The notes beneath the pieces are model-generated. The model made no database searches. It had not been told where the DNA came from and saw only the letters and a list, made by a program, of their open reading frames with translations. A stretch of DNA of 34,987 nucleotides from Acetobacteraceae bacterium (lineage in GTDB: Bacteria; Pseudomonadota; Alphaproteobacteria; Acetobacterales; Acetobacteraceae), in the NCBI GenBank assembly GCA_003133065.1, contig PKZM01000185.1:1-34987 (forward strand), in the 5' to 3' direction. The position numbers were made by a program, and so were the translations under genes. Positions within the stretch are counted from its first letter, which is position 1. Each line of letters starts with the position of its first letter. Shown here in pieces: positions 24,228 to 31,256 of the stretch.

Positions 24228-24991
24228 ACACCCTGCGCCACGTCGCCCGCCCCCTGATCACGACCGCGGTGCTGATTTTCGTCTGGTGGGCTTTCACCCG
24301 CATCAGCCAGGTGCCCGCCTATCTGCTCCCCGGCCCATCCTCCGTGGCGGAAGCCTTGTGGCATCAGCGAACCCTGCTGATGTGGAACACGCTGACCACC
24401 TTCAATGAAGTGGCTCTGGGCTTGTTGATCGGCACCCTGCTTGGGGCTGCCTGCGGCATGGTCATCGTATTCTCACCGCTGATGCAGCGCTGGCTGATGC
24501 CGATCCTGCTGCTCAGCCAGGCGGTGCCGATTTTTGCCCTGGCGCCGCTGCTTGTGCTCTGGTTTGGCTTCGGCATCACATCGAAGGTGATCGTGGCGGT
24601 GCTGGTGATCTTCTTCCCCGTTACCGCCTCGTTCTCCGATGGCCTGCGCCGCACCGATCGGGGCATGCTGGATCTGGCCACCACCATGAACGCCTCCAAA
24701 TTCTCCATTCTCCACCATGTCCGCCTGCCGGCAGCCATGCCGGCCTTCGGCTCCGGCCTGCGCGTTGCCGCAGCCGTGGCACCCATCGGCGCCATCTTCG
24801 GCGAATGGGTCGGATCCTCCTCCGGCCTCGGCTACATGATGCTGAATGCTAACGCGCGCATTGAAACCGACGTGATGTTCGCAGCCCTTCTCGTGCTGGC
24901 GATCATGACCATCCTGCTCTGGGTAGTCGTCGATCGCGGTCTCAAAAGACTGCTGTATTGGGTGCCCGATACGACAGGTGCACCCATATGA
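24224..24991 (+). CDS. ABC transporter permease (ThiX/SsuC type)
   Basis: This 255-residue integral membrane protein has about six hydrophobic helices, including PLITTAVLIFVWWAF at the N-terminus and LLVLAIMTILLWVVVD near the C-terminus. The cytoplasmic EAA-type loop is visible around DLATTMNASKFSILHHVRLP followed by AAMPAFGSGLRVA (about 147-180), the contact site with the ATPase. EWVGSSSGLGYMMLNANARI is typical of the SsuC/ThiX group. The ATG at 24224 overlaps the ATPase stop. A 147-bp palindrome begins 8 bases after the permease stop and could reduce downstream expression. Confidence 0.93.
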   Translation: MNTLRHVARPLITTAVLIFVWWAFTRISQVPAYLLPGPSSVAEALWHQRTLLMWNTLTTFNEVALGLLIGTLLGAACGMVIVFSPLMQRWLMPILLLSQAVPIFALAPLLVLWFGFGITSKVIVAVLVIFFPVTASFSDGLRRTDRGMLDLATTMNASKFSILHHVRLPAAMPAFGSGLRVAAAVAPIGAIFGEWVGSSSGLGYMMLNANARIETDVMFAALLVLAIMTILLWVVVDRGLKRLLYWVPDTTGAPI

Positions 24992-24999
24992 AAAAGCAA

Positions 25000-25146
25000 G
25001 GCCAGGGGCGCGGCCCCTGGACCCCGCTGGAGCCGAAAGGCCCCAGACCCGGGCTTCGCCCTGCAATCCCACACCGTTGGGGATCGACAGGATGGGCGTC
25101 TGGGGCCCCTAGGCCGCAGCGGGGTCCGGGGGCCGCGCCCCTGGCC
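25000..25146. repeat. 147-bp GC-rich palindromic element
   Basis: The outer arms 25000-25029 and 25117-25146 are inverted copies that match at 29 of 30 positions (GGCCAGGGGCGCGGCCCC... in the left arm). A second, inner pair (GGCCCCAGAC at 25039-25048 and GTCTGGGGCC at 25098-25107) matches perfectly. The element has no coding capacity of its own and sits between the permease and amidohydrolase genes. It looks like a dispersed non-autonomous repeat, unrelated to the AT-rich hairpins; it may also act as an attenuator inside the operon. Confidence 0.85.
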
Positions 25147-25166
25147 TTCCCTCAGAAAGGTTCCCC

Positions 25167-26558
25167 ATGCGCACCATCCTGAAAGCCGGGTCGCTCTACA
25201 CCGGCCTCACCAACCACGCGCTCCCCCAGCACGGCCTCGTCATCGAAGCCGGCCGCATCGCCGCCATCGAACCCTGGTCCTGCCTGCCCGAGCCTCGCAC
25301 GGGCGATATCGTGGCCGATTACAGCACGCACTTCGTCATGCCCGGCCTTGCTGACCTGCACACCCACCTCAGCTACGGCAACGCCCGCAGCGAGGAGGAA
25401 CTGGATCTGTACGGCAGCCTGGAATACCGCACCCTGCGGGCGCTGGCCGCCGCCCAGCGCATGCTCAAATCCGGCTACACTGCCCTGCTGGACCCGGCCT
25501 GCGCCGGCCTGACCACCCCCGCTTTGCGCGATGCCCTGTTCGTCGGGATGTTCACCGGCCCCCGCATCACCACGGGCGGCCCCGCCATCACCTCACGCCA
25601 AGGCCTCTACGACTACTATCCAAGCTGGGTCGGCTGCCCGCCCTGCTCCACCGGCGAACTCGTCCGCTCGCCCGCCGAAGCCATCGAAGCCATCCGCCGC
25701 CAAACCAAAGACGGCGTAGACATCATCAAACTCGCCATGGATGGCATCCAGGGTGGCAACCACGGTGGCCTCTACGCAGCCTTCACCCAGGAAGAAACCA
25801 CCGCCATGGTGCGCGAGGCACAGCGGCTCGGCCGCCGCGTGGCGGTGCACGCCCGCGGCCGGGAAGGCGTGTTGTACGCCGCCCGCGCCGGCGCCGATAT
25901 CCTCTTCCACGCCTCCCGGATCGATGATGACGGTATCAGCGCCGCACGGGATAACGGCTGCGCCATCTGCCCATCGCTGCTGCTGCTGACGAACAACATC
26001 CAGTTCGCCCAGCCGGACGACGCATCCTATGATTGGTGGCCCAATATCCAGCGCGCCGAACTGGCCGAAGCGCGCGTGAACCTCCGCCGCGCCTATGATC
26101 GCGGCGTGCCCATCCTCACCGGGTCCGAAACCGGTTTCGCCGTCACCCCCTATGGCGAATGGGCCGCCCGCGAACTGGAACTGATGGTCGATTACCTCGA
26201 TCTGCCGCAAGACGAGGTGCTGCAAATCGCCACCCACCGCAACCGCGCCTATTTGCGCGACGGCGAGGGATTCGACAGTCTTTCCCCCGGCAAATTTGCC
26301 GACATTCTTATCGTTGATGGCGACCCGCTCACGGATATCGCCGTGCTCCAGAAAGCCGACGCCATCGTCGATGTCTGGCTCGGCGGCAAACGCGTGTCGC
26401 TTCCCGACATGCCCGTGGAAATCCCCCGCCACCCCGCCGAACTGGCACAGGGCATGTGGAACCGTGTATACACGCGCGCCAGCACCGGCACGCTCCGTCG
26501 GCCAGCCCGCCCCCCCCGCAGCGAACCCGACATTGCGCACGCGGAAGGCTCCCTGTGA
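25167..26558 (+). CDS. Metal-dependent amidohydrolase (imidazolonepropionase/prolidase-like)
   Basis: This 463-residue hydrolase has the TIM-barrel metal site: H65 and H67 (PGLADLHTHLSYG), K188 (DIIKLAMDG) as the likely bridging carboxylated lysine, H228 (VAVHARGREG) and H248 (LFHASRID). The usual catalytic Asp after the last strand is replaced by E321 (LTGSETGF). The C-terminal SPGKFADILIVDGDPLTDI is standard for the family. The substrate is unknown, but family members cut amide or ring C-N bonds. The ATG at 25167 is preceded by AAAGG. The stop overlaps the Rieske start (TGATG). Its last 90 bases contain operator O3 and an internal promoter for the downstream genes. Confidence 0.9.
   Translation: MRTILKAGSLYTGLTNHALPQHGLVIEAGRIAAIEPWSCLPEPRTGDIVADYSTHFVMPGLADLHTHLSYGNARSEEELDLYGSLEYRTLRALAAAQRMLKSGYTALLDPACAGLTTPALRDALFVGMFTGPRITTGGPAITSRQGLYDYYPSWVGCPPCSTGELVRSPAEAIEAIRRQTKDGVDIIKLAMDGIQGGNHGGLYAAFTQEETTAMVREAQRLGRRVAVHARGREGVLYAARAGADILFHASRIDDDGISAARDNGCAICPSLLLLTNNIQFAQPDDASYDWWPNIQRAELAEARVNLRRAYDRGVPILTGSETGFAVTPYGEWAARELELMVDYLDLPQDEVLQIATHRNRAYLRDGEGFDSLSPGKFADILIVDGDPLTDIAVLQKADAIVDVWLGGKRVSLPDMPVEIPRHPAELAQGMWNRVYTRASTGTLRRPARPPRSEPDIAHAEGSL
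26442..26474 (+). promoter_or_regulatory. Internal promoter with operator O3 ahead of the Rieske genes
   Basis: CTGGCA (26442-26447) and TGTATA (26465-26470) are separated by 17 bases, the same geometry as the O1 promoter. The -10 is again embedded in CGTGTATACACG (26463-26474). It lies within the amidohydrolase coding sequence (the RVYTR codons), about 84 bases before the Rieske alpha start, and would allow separate control of the oxygenase genes. Coding constraint makes chance less likely to explain a perfect 12-base match, but does not exclude it. Confidence 0.5.
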
Positions 26559-27850
26559 TGGATGCCGCCACTGTGCCGTCCGCAGACCCCATCCAGCGCT
26601 ACAGCTTCCCCGCCGCCGATTGCAGCCGCATCCCCTACGGCATGTATCGCGACGCGGACATCTACGCGCTGGAACAGGAGCGGATCTTCCGCGGCCCGGT
26701 CTGGAACTATCTTGCTTTGGAGTGTGAACTCCCGAACCCCGGCGATTTCCGTGTGGTGGCCGTGGGTGATACGCCCGTCATCGTGAACCGCGCGCGTGAT
26801 GGCAATGTCCATGCTATGGTGAATCGCTGCGCCCATCGCGGGGCCATCGTGCAGCGCGCCATCCATGGCAATGTGCGCAAGCATGTCTGCTGCTATCACC
26901 AATGGTCCTACGAGCTCACGGGCAAACTCACCGGCATCCCGTTCCGCCGCGGCGTGGAAGGTGTCGGCGGTCTCCCCGCGGATTTCGACATGGCGGAGCA
27001 CGGGCTGCAAAAGCTCCGCGTGGAGGTTCTCTGCGGGGTCATCTTCGGCAGTTTCTCGCCCGAGGCCTGCCCGCTGGAGGATTTTCTCGACGCCCCCTTT
27101 GTCGCCCAAATCCGGCGACTGTTCCACAAACCCCCTGTTGTGCTGGGCTACCAGCGTCAGCGCGTCTTCGGCAACTGGAAGCTGTATACGGATAATCTGC
27201 GCGATCCCAACCATGGCGGCCTGCTGCACATGTTCCAGATCACCTTCGGCATCGCCCGCCTCAGCGGCCGGGGCGGCGCCACCCTGGATCGGGACGGCAA
27301 GCACAACATGTCCTGGGCCGCCCAAGGCGCCCGCCCGGAAGGTGAAACGCCCCAGGCCGACGCCGGCTACGGCGATACCGGCCGCGGCGACATGGATATC
27401 CGCCTGCGCGACCCATCCATGCTGCGCTACCACAAGGAATATCCCGACGATCTTTCCCTGACTGTGGCGTCCATCTTTCCCAACTGCGCGTTCCAGCAGA
27501 TCGGCAACACCCTTGCCGTGCGGCAGATCCGCACCAAATCGGCCGATGAATTCGAGATTGTCTCCACCTATTTTGGCTACGACGACGATGATGCCGCCAT
27601 GCGTCGCCACCGCCTGCGTAAGGCCAACCTCGCCGGCCCGGCCGGTCTTGTTTCCATGGAGGATGGTGAAGCGGTCGAACTCGTGCATCGGGCCATCCTG
27701 CGGGATCTCGATGAACATTCCGTGGTGGAATTCGGCGGCCGCGGCCCCGTCACCGATCAGCCCAACCTGGTGACCGATGTACCCATGCGCGGCTTCTGGA
27801 TTACCTACTGCAGGCTGATGGGCATACATGCCGGCCCGGCCAACGCATGA
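26558..27850 (+). CDS. Rieske non-heme iron oxygenase, large (alpha) subunit
   Basis: This 430-residue oxygenase hydroxylates an aromatic or heteroaromatic ring. The Rieske [2Fe-2S] ligands are C91, H93, C111 and H114 (CAHRG and CCYHQW). The mononuclear iron site is D212-N213-xx-D216-xx-H219-xxxx-H224 (DNLRDPNHGGLLH), where D216 is the bridging Asp. The sequence is nearest to anthranilate/benzoate/terephthalate-type dioxygenases. The ATG at 26558 shares one base with the amidohydrolase stop. The small subunit follows with an ATGA overlap, so the enzyme is a two-component hexamer type. No ferredoxin or reductase gene is present here. Confidence 0.93.
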   Translation: MDAATVPSADPIQRYSFPAADCSRIPYGMYRDADIYALEQERIFRGPVWNYLALECELPNPGDFRVVAVGDTPVIVNRARDGNVHAMVNRCAHRGAIVQRAIHGNVRKHVCCYHQWSYELTGKLTGIPFRRGVEGVGGLPADFDMAEHGLQKLRVEVLCGVIFGSFSPEACPLEDFLDAPFVAQIRRLFHKPPVVLGYQRQRVFGNWKLYTDNLRDPNHGGLLHMFQITFGIARLSGRGGATLDRDGKHNMSWAAQGARPEGETPQADAGYGDTGRGDMDIRLRDPSMLRYHKEYPDDLSLTVASIFPNCAFQQIGNTLAVRQIRTKSADEFEIVSTYFGYDDDDAAMRRHRLRKANLAGPAGLVSMEDGEAVELVHRAILRDLDEHSVVEFGGRGPVTDQPNLVTDVPMRGFWITYCRLMGIHAGPANA

Positions 27851-28326
27851 GCAACCTTCTCCCGCTCGAACTGCACATGCAAATGACGCTTTTGTTCGAG
27901 GAATACGCAAGGCTTCTGGATGAAGATCGTCTGGAGGAATGGACCGATCTGTTCACGGAGGAATGTCTGTACGAAATCGTCAGCCGTGAAAACGTGCAGC
28001 AGAACCTGCCGCTCTCGCTCATGCTCTGCGACAACAAGAACATGATCCGGGACCGGATCAGTGCTCTGCGGCAAGCCAACATCTACAACATCCATACCGA
28101 TTGCCACGTAATCGGCCCCATACGTGGCACGGTGGGTGAGGCCGGTTACGAGGCCAGCGCCGCCTACTCGCTTTTCCAAAGCACGCAGGAGGGCGAAACC
28201 CGCCTCTTCAGCGTCGGCCGCTACCACGCACTCGTCATTGAGCGCGGCGGGCTGCTCCGGTTCGTCCGCCAACGTGTCATCGTCGATACCGGCGCCATAC
28301 TCACCCTGCTGGCCACCCCGATCTGA
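27847..28326 (+). CDS. Rieske oxygenase small (beta) subunit
   Basis: The 159-residue protein has the cone-shaped SnoaL-like fold of ring-hydroxylating oxygenase beta subunits. Typical blocks are YARLLDEDRLEEWTDLFTEE at about 19-38, LMLCDNKNMIRDRISALR near 60, NIHTDCHVIGPI near 81, and the final strand FVRQRVIVDTG. It has no redox centre and serves to hold the alpha subunit trimer together. The start overlaps the alpha-subunit stop (ATGA), and the next gene follows after 37 bases. Confidence 0.92.
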   Translation: MSNLLPLELHMQMTLLFEEYARLLDEDRLEEWTDLFTEECLYEIVSRENVQQNLPLSLMLCDNKNMIRDRISALRQANIYNIHTDCHVIGPIRGTVGEAGYEASAAYSLFQSTQEGETRLFSVGRYHALVIERGGLLRFVRQRVIVDTGAILTLLATPI

Positions 28327-28363
28327 TCAAGTCGCTTGTCCGAGCACGAGGAAAACGCTTTCG

Positions 28364-29185
28364 ATGCAATCCATCTCCTACCCGCTCGCCATCGGCGCCC
28401 ACACCACGCGAATCATCGAGGCCGGTGTGGGACCCGCCGTGATGTTCGTGCATGGCCTGGGCGCGCGCGCCGACCGCTGGCGCGGCACCGTGGAACGCAT
28501 TGCCGATCACGGCTACCGCGCTATCGCGTGGGATCTGCATGGCCACGGCTTCGCGAGCAAGGAGCACGACGGCCCTGCCAATGTGCCGGCTCTTGCCGAT
28601 TTCCTGTGGGCTATCCTGGATCGCCTGGACGTCGGCCCGGTCGTGCTGGTCGGCACCTCGCTCGGTGCCCACATCGCGGCCTATGCCGCCTGCCAGTTTC
28701 CCGCCCGCGTTGGCGGCATCGCCATGGTTGGCGCCCTCGGGGTGGTACCCATTCCCCAGCTTACCGCCGACACGATCCGCAGGAACGTCCAGGCTGCCTC
28801 TCGCCCGCAGATCGAGGCCAAACTGAAATTCGTGATCGTGGATCCGGCACAAGTGCCCCAATCCCTCATCGAGGAAGAATGGCGCATTAACAACGCCCCC
28901 GGCGCCCTGCAAGCCTTCGGCCGCCTGGGCGACTACCTGGCGAGCGGCATAGCGGGGGATTACGTTGCAGAGAAACTCGTGGCGCTGTTCCCACCTGCAA
29001 AATTTCTCCTGATCTGGGGCGCGCTGGACACCGCCGTTCCGCTTGCCGTCGGGGAAGAATGTCGGCAGGCGCTTAATAATCCTGAATACGTTCTTATTCC
29101 ACATGCGGGCCATGCCCCGTACTATGAACAACCCGATCTTTTTGATCCGCCGCTTCTCGCCTTCCTCGAAAAAGCGGCCGCATAA
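28364..29185 (+). CDS. Alpha/beta hydrolase (C-C or ester hydrolase type)
   Basis: The 273-residue enzyme has the triad S99 in GTSLG, D222 in WGALDTAVP and H250 in PHAGHAPYYEQPDLF. The oxyanion loop is MFVHGLGARADRW near 27-39. The arrangement resembles meta-cleavage-product hydrolases and related esterases that often accompany Rieske oxygenases. No ring-cleavage dioxygenase is in the window, so an ester, carbamate or amide substrate is equally possible. The ATG at 28364 gives the normal N-terminus, with GAGG about 12 bases upstream. It is the last gene of the plus-strand operon and converges with the alcohol dehydrogenase across repeat R8. Confidence 0.88.
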   Translation: MQSISYPLAIGAHTTRIIEAGVGPAVMFVHGLGARADRWRGTVERIADHGYRAIAWDLHGHGFASKEHDGPANVPALADFLWAILDRLDVGPVVLVGTSLGAHIAAYAACQFPARVGGIAMVGALGVVPIPQLTADTIRRNVQAASRPQIEAKLKFVIVDPAQVPQSLIEEEWRINNAPGALQAFGRLGDYLASGIAGDYVAEKLVALFPPAKFLLIWGALDTAVPLAVGEECRQALNNPEYVLIPHAGHAPYYEQPDLFDPPLLAFLEKAAA

Positions 29186-29189
29186 GCTA

Positions 29190-29314
29190 AGAAAGAAAAG
29201 TCTTCTTTTCTGAAGAAAAGAAGCAAAAGACTTCTGCTCGGCTGTCGCGGAGTCGCCGGCAGCGTGCGACAAAGAACAAAAGTTTTTTGGTTCTTTTTTT
29301 TTCAAAAAAGAACT
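29190..29314. repeat. Composite AT-rich hairpin repeat, copy R8
   Basis: Hairpins at about 29199-29232 (AGTCTTCTTTTCTGAAGAAAAG) and 29279-29313 (GTTCTTTTTT/AAAAAAGAAC arms) flank the spacer GCTGTCGCGGAGTCGCCGGC, almost identical to the R1 spacer. It lies between two convergent genes and may terminate both operons. Confidence 0.85.
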
Positions 29315-29319
29315 CTTCC

Positions 29320-30357
29320 CTACTCCTGCACCAACAACACCACCCTACCCATCAATCCCCCCGACTCCACCGCCTCCAGCCCGCGCGCGAACTCCGCCAA
29401 CGGCAGCGTATAATCCACCACCGGCTTCATCTTTCCCATCGCCACCAGGTCCACCACATCGTGCAAATCCTGCAATGTGGATCCTACCGAGGCCAGCACC
29501 ACCAGCTCGCGCACGATCAGCGCCACCGGATGCACGGAAAATTCCTCGCCCGTATATCCCACCAGCACCAGCCGCCCGCGCCGGCGCAGCATCGCCATGG
29601 AAGCCCGCATTGTCGCGGCCAGCCCTACCAGCTCGAACACGACGTCCGCGCCTTCACCCGTGATTGCAGCCACGTCCGCCGCCACGTCGCTCACCTTGCC
29701 GGCATCGATCGTCACTGAAGCGCCCAGGTCTTTTGCCAACGCCAGCTTCTCAACGCCGATGTCGATGGCGATCGTCCGCGCCCCGCACGAAGCCGCATAT
29801 TGCAACAGCGCCAGCCCAACGCCGCCCGTGCCATGCACCACTACCCACTCGCCTGGCCGTATCCCTGCCATCTTGCCGGCATGCACCGCAGTGGATCCAG
29901 CACAGCCCATCGGCGCAATCTGCGCCAACGGCACATCATCGGGCACCTTCACGCAATTCGTCGCCCGCACGACCATGAACTCCGCGTAACCGCCATCGGT
30001 GGTAAAACCAGGCTGGGCGAGGGGTGCCGGGCAAAGCTGCTCATCACCCGTGCGGCAATACCGGCATTGCCCGCAGCCCTCATAATAATACACCACCACG
30101 CGCTCGCCCAACCGGCGCGCATTCACGCCGGCTCCAAGCTTTTCGATCACGCCGGCAATTTCGTGCCCCACGGCGAAGTCCCGACGCCCCAGATCCAGCA
30201 ATCCGTCGCGCAGATGTAGCTCGGTGCGGCACATGCCGCACGCCTCCACCCGCACACGCACCTGGCCGGTCGCCGGTTCGGGTATCGCCACAGCACGCAG
30301 CGCGAAGGATTGCGCTGGCCCAAGATAGCGTACACTGCGCATTGTCCCTGTGGTCAT
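29320..30357 (-). CDS. Zinc-dependent alcohol dehydrogenase (MDR family)
   Basis: This 345-residue medium-chain dehydrogenase oxidises an alcohol with NAD(P). The catalytic zinc site includes the cysteine in EACGMCRTELHLRDG and the histidine in FAVGHEIAG. The structural zinc is held by four cysteines in GCGQCRYCRTGDEQLC. The cofactor loop is VVVHGTGGVGLALLQ, near residue 170. The ATG at 30357 has AAGGAGG 5-6 bases upstream, one of the best ribosome sites in the window. It is the last gene of the second minus-strand operon, 17 bases after tenA. A hydroxymethyl- or hydroxyethyl-substituted ring would be a natural substrate in this setting, but that is inference. Confidence 0.93.
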   Translation of the reverse strand: MTTGTMRSVRYLGPAQSFALRAVAIPEPATGQVRVRVEACGMCRTELHLRDGLLDLGRRDFAVGHEIAGVIEKLGAGVNARRLGERVVVYYYEGCGQCRYCRTGDEQLCPAPLAQPGFTTDGGYAEFMVVRATNCVKVPDDVPLAQIAPMGCAGSTAVHAGKMAGIRPGEWVVVHGTGGVGLALLQYAASCGARTIAIDIGVEKLALAKDLGASVTIDAGKVSDVAADVAAITGEGADVVFELVGLAATMRASMAMLRRRGRLVLVGYTGEEFSVHPVALIVRELVVLASVGSTLQDLHDVVDLVAMGKMKPVVDYTLPLAEFARGLEAVESGGLMGRVVLLVQE

Positions 30358-30374
30358 ATCCGCCTCCTTCACCG

Positions 30375-31079
30375 TCAAACCGGAAAATTCCGCTGTTGCC
30401 CGGCGCGCCAGAACGCCGCTTCCAGTTGCGCAGCGGTGCGGAAATCCCGCAGCAGCATCGGATACCGCGCCTCTGCCCCCCGCGCAGCCCATACCCGGTC
30501 AAGCGCCTCCATCGCCTCGATCGCGCCGGCTGCGTACTCATCGGAAGCATAAGCCTGCATCCACCGCAGATACGGGTTTCCCTCGATCTTCGTTTCCGGA
30601 TCGGCCAGCAATCGCGCCCCCACCTCGCCATACCCTACGGAGCACGCCGAAAGGCTCACAAGCAGGTCCAGCACATCTCCCGCCACCCCGCGGTCCACCA
30701 AAAACCGCGAATATGCCAGCAACTCCAGAGATTCCGGCTGCGCTTGCATGTCCGCCTCGCTCAACCCCCATTGCGCGCAGAATTCCACATGCAGCGGCAT
30801 CTCTGCCAGCACATGGCCCATCACCCGCGCGGCCGCCCGCATCTCCGGCAGCGTATCGCTCTTGAATACCGCGAGCGCATAGCAGCGCGCATAATGAATC
30901 AGATACAGATAATCCTGTGTCAGGAAGGTACGAAAGTCGTTCTCTGGCAACGTCCCTCGCGCCAGGGCCCGCACGAATTCATGCTGGGTATACGCCGCCC
31001 AATCCGCACCCGCATCCCGGCGCAACCGCCCGAACAGGCCGCCTTCAATCTGCTTCAGAAAACCCGCCGGCTCCGCCAT
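30375..31079 (-). CDS. tenA: TenA-family aminopyrimidine aminohydrolase (thiaminase II)
   Basis: TenA hydrolyses 4-amino-5-aminomethyl-2-methylpyrimidine, a thiamine breakdown product, to HMP; it can also hydrolyse thiamine. The 234-residue protein keeps the triad: D56 (FLTQDYLYLIHYAR), C146 (SACSVGYGEVG) and E220 (AAQLEAAFW). It is therefore a TenA_C-type enzyme. MPLHVEFCAQWGL near 95 and NPYLRWMQAYASDEY near 168 are further family blocks. The frame stays open 53 codons upstream into repeat R9, but the ATG at 31079 has GAGAGGTG just before it and gives the usual N-terminus. In known salvage routes TenA follows deformylation of the pyrimidine by an amidohydrolase; several amidases lie in this locus. 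Confidence 0.9.
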   Translation of the reverse strand: MAEPAGFLKQIEGGLFGRLRRDAGADWAAYTQHEFVRALARGTLPENDFRTFLTQDYLYLIHYARCYALAVFKSDTLPEMRAAARVMGHVLAEMPLHVEFCAQWGLSEADMQAQPESLELLAYSRFLVDRGVAGDVLDLLVSLSACSVGYGEVGARLLADPETKIEGNPYLRWMQAYASDEYAAGAIEAMEALDRVWAARGAEARYPMLLRDFRTAAQLEAAFWRAGQQRNFPV

Positions 31080-31208
31080 CCCACCTCTCCCATGCGCCGC
31101 CGCGGCGCGTTCCGCACGCAGTGGATGCCGCCAATCCAGGCCCCCGGTCAACCACCAAATCATATCCCCAACGCGTGCGTTTTCGGCCCAGTCCGCGACA
31201 GCAACGCC

Positions 31209-31256
31209 AACAGTCTTTTGCTCCTTTTCTTCAGACAAGAAGACCTTTCTTCCTTA
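31209..31256. repeat. Degenerate AT-rich hairpin repeat, copy R9
   Basis: AACAGTCTTTTGCTCC, then TTTTCTTCAGACAAGAAGA and CCTTTCTTCC, resemble the other copies but with several mismatches. It lies in the 174-base gap between the amidase and tenA genes, inside an operon, and reaches the amidase stop. Confidence 0.65.

Noticed and set aside
26249-27910. Long minus-strand open frame opposite the Rieske alpha gene
   Set aside because: The plus-strand frame has intact Rieske and iron motifs; the antisense product is Gly/Ala/His-rich without family features.
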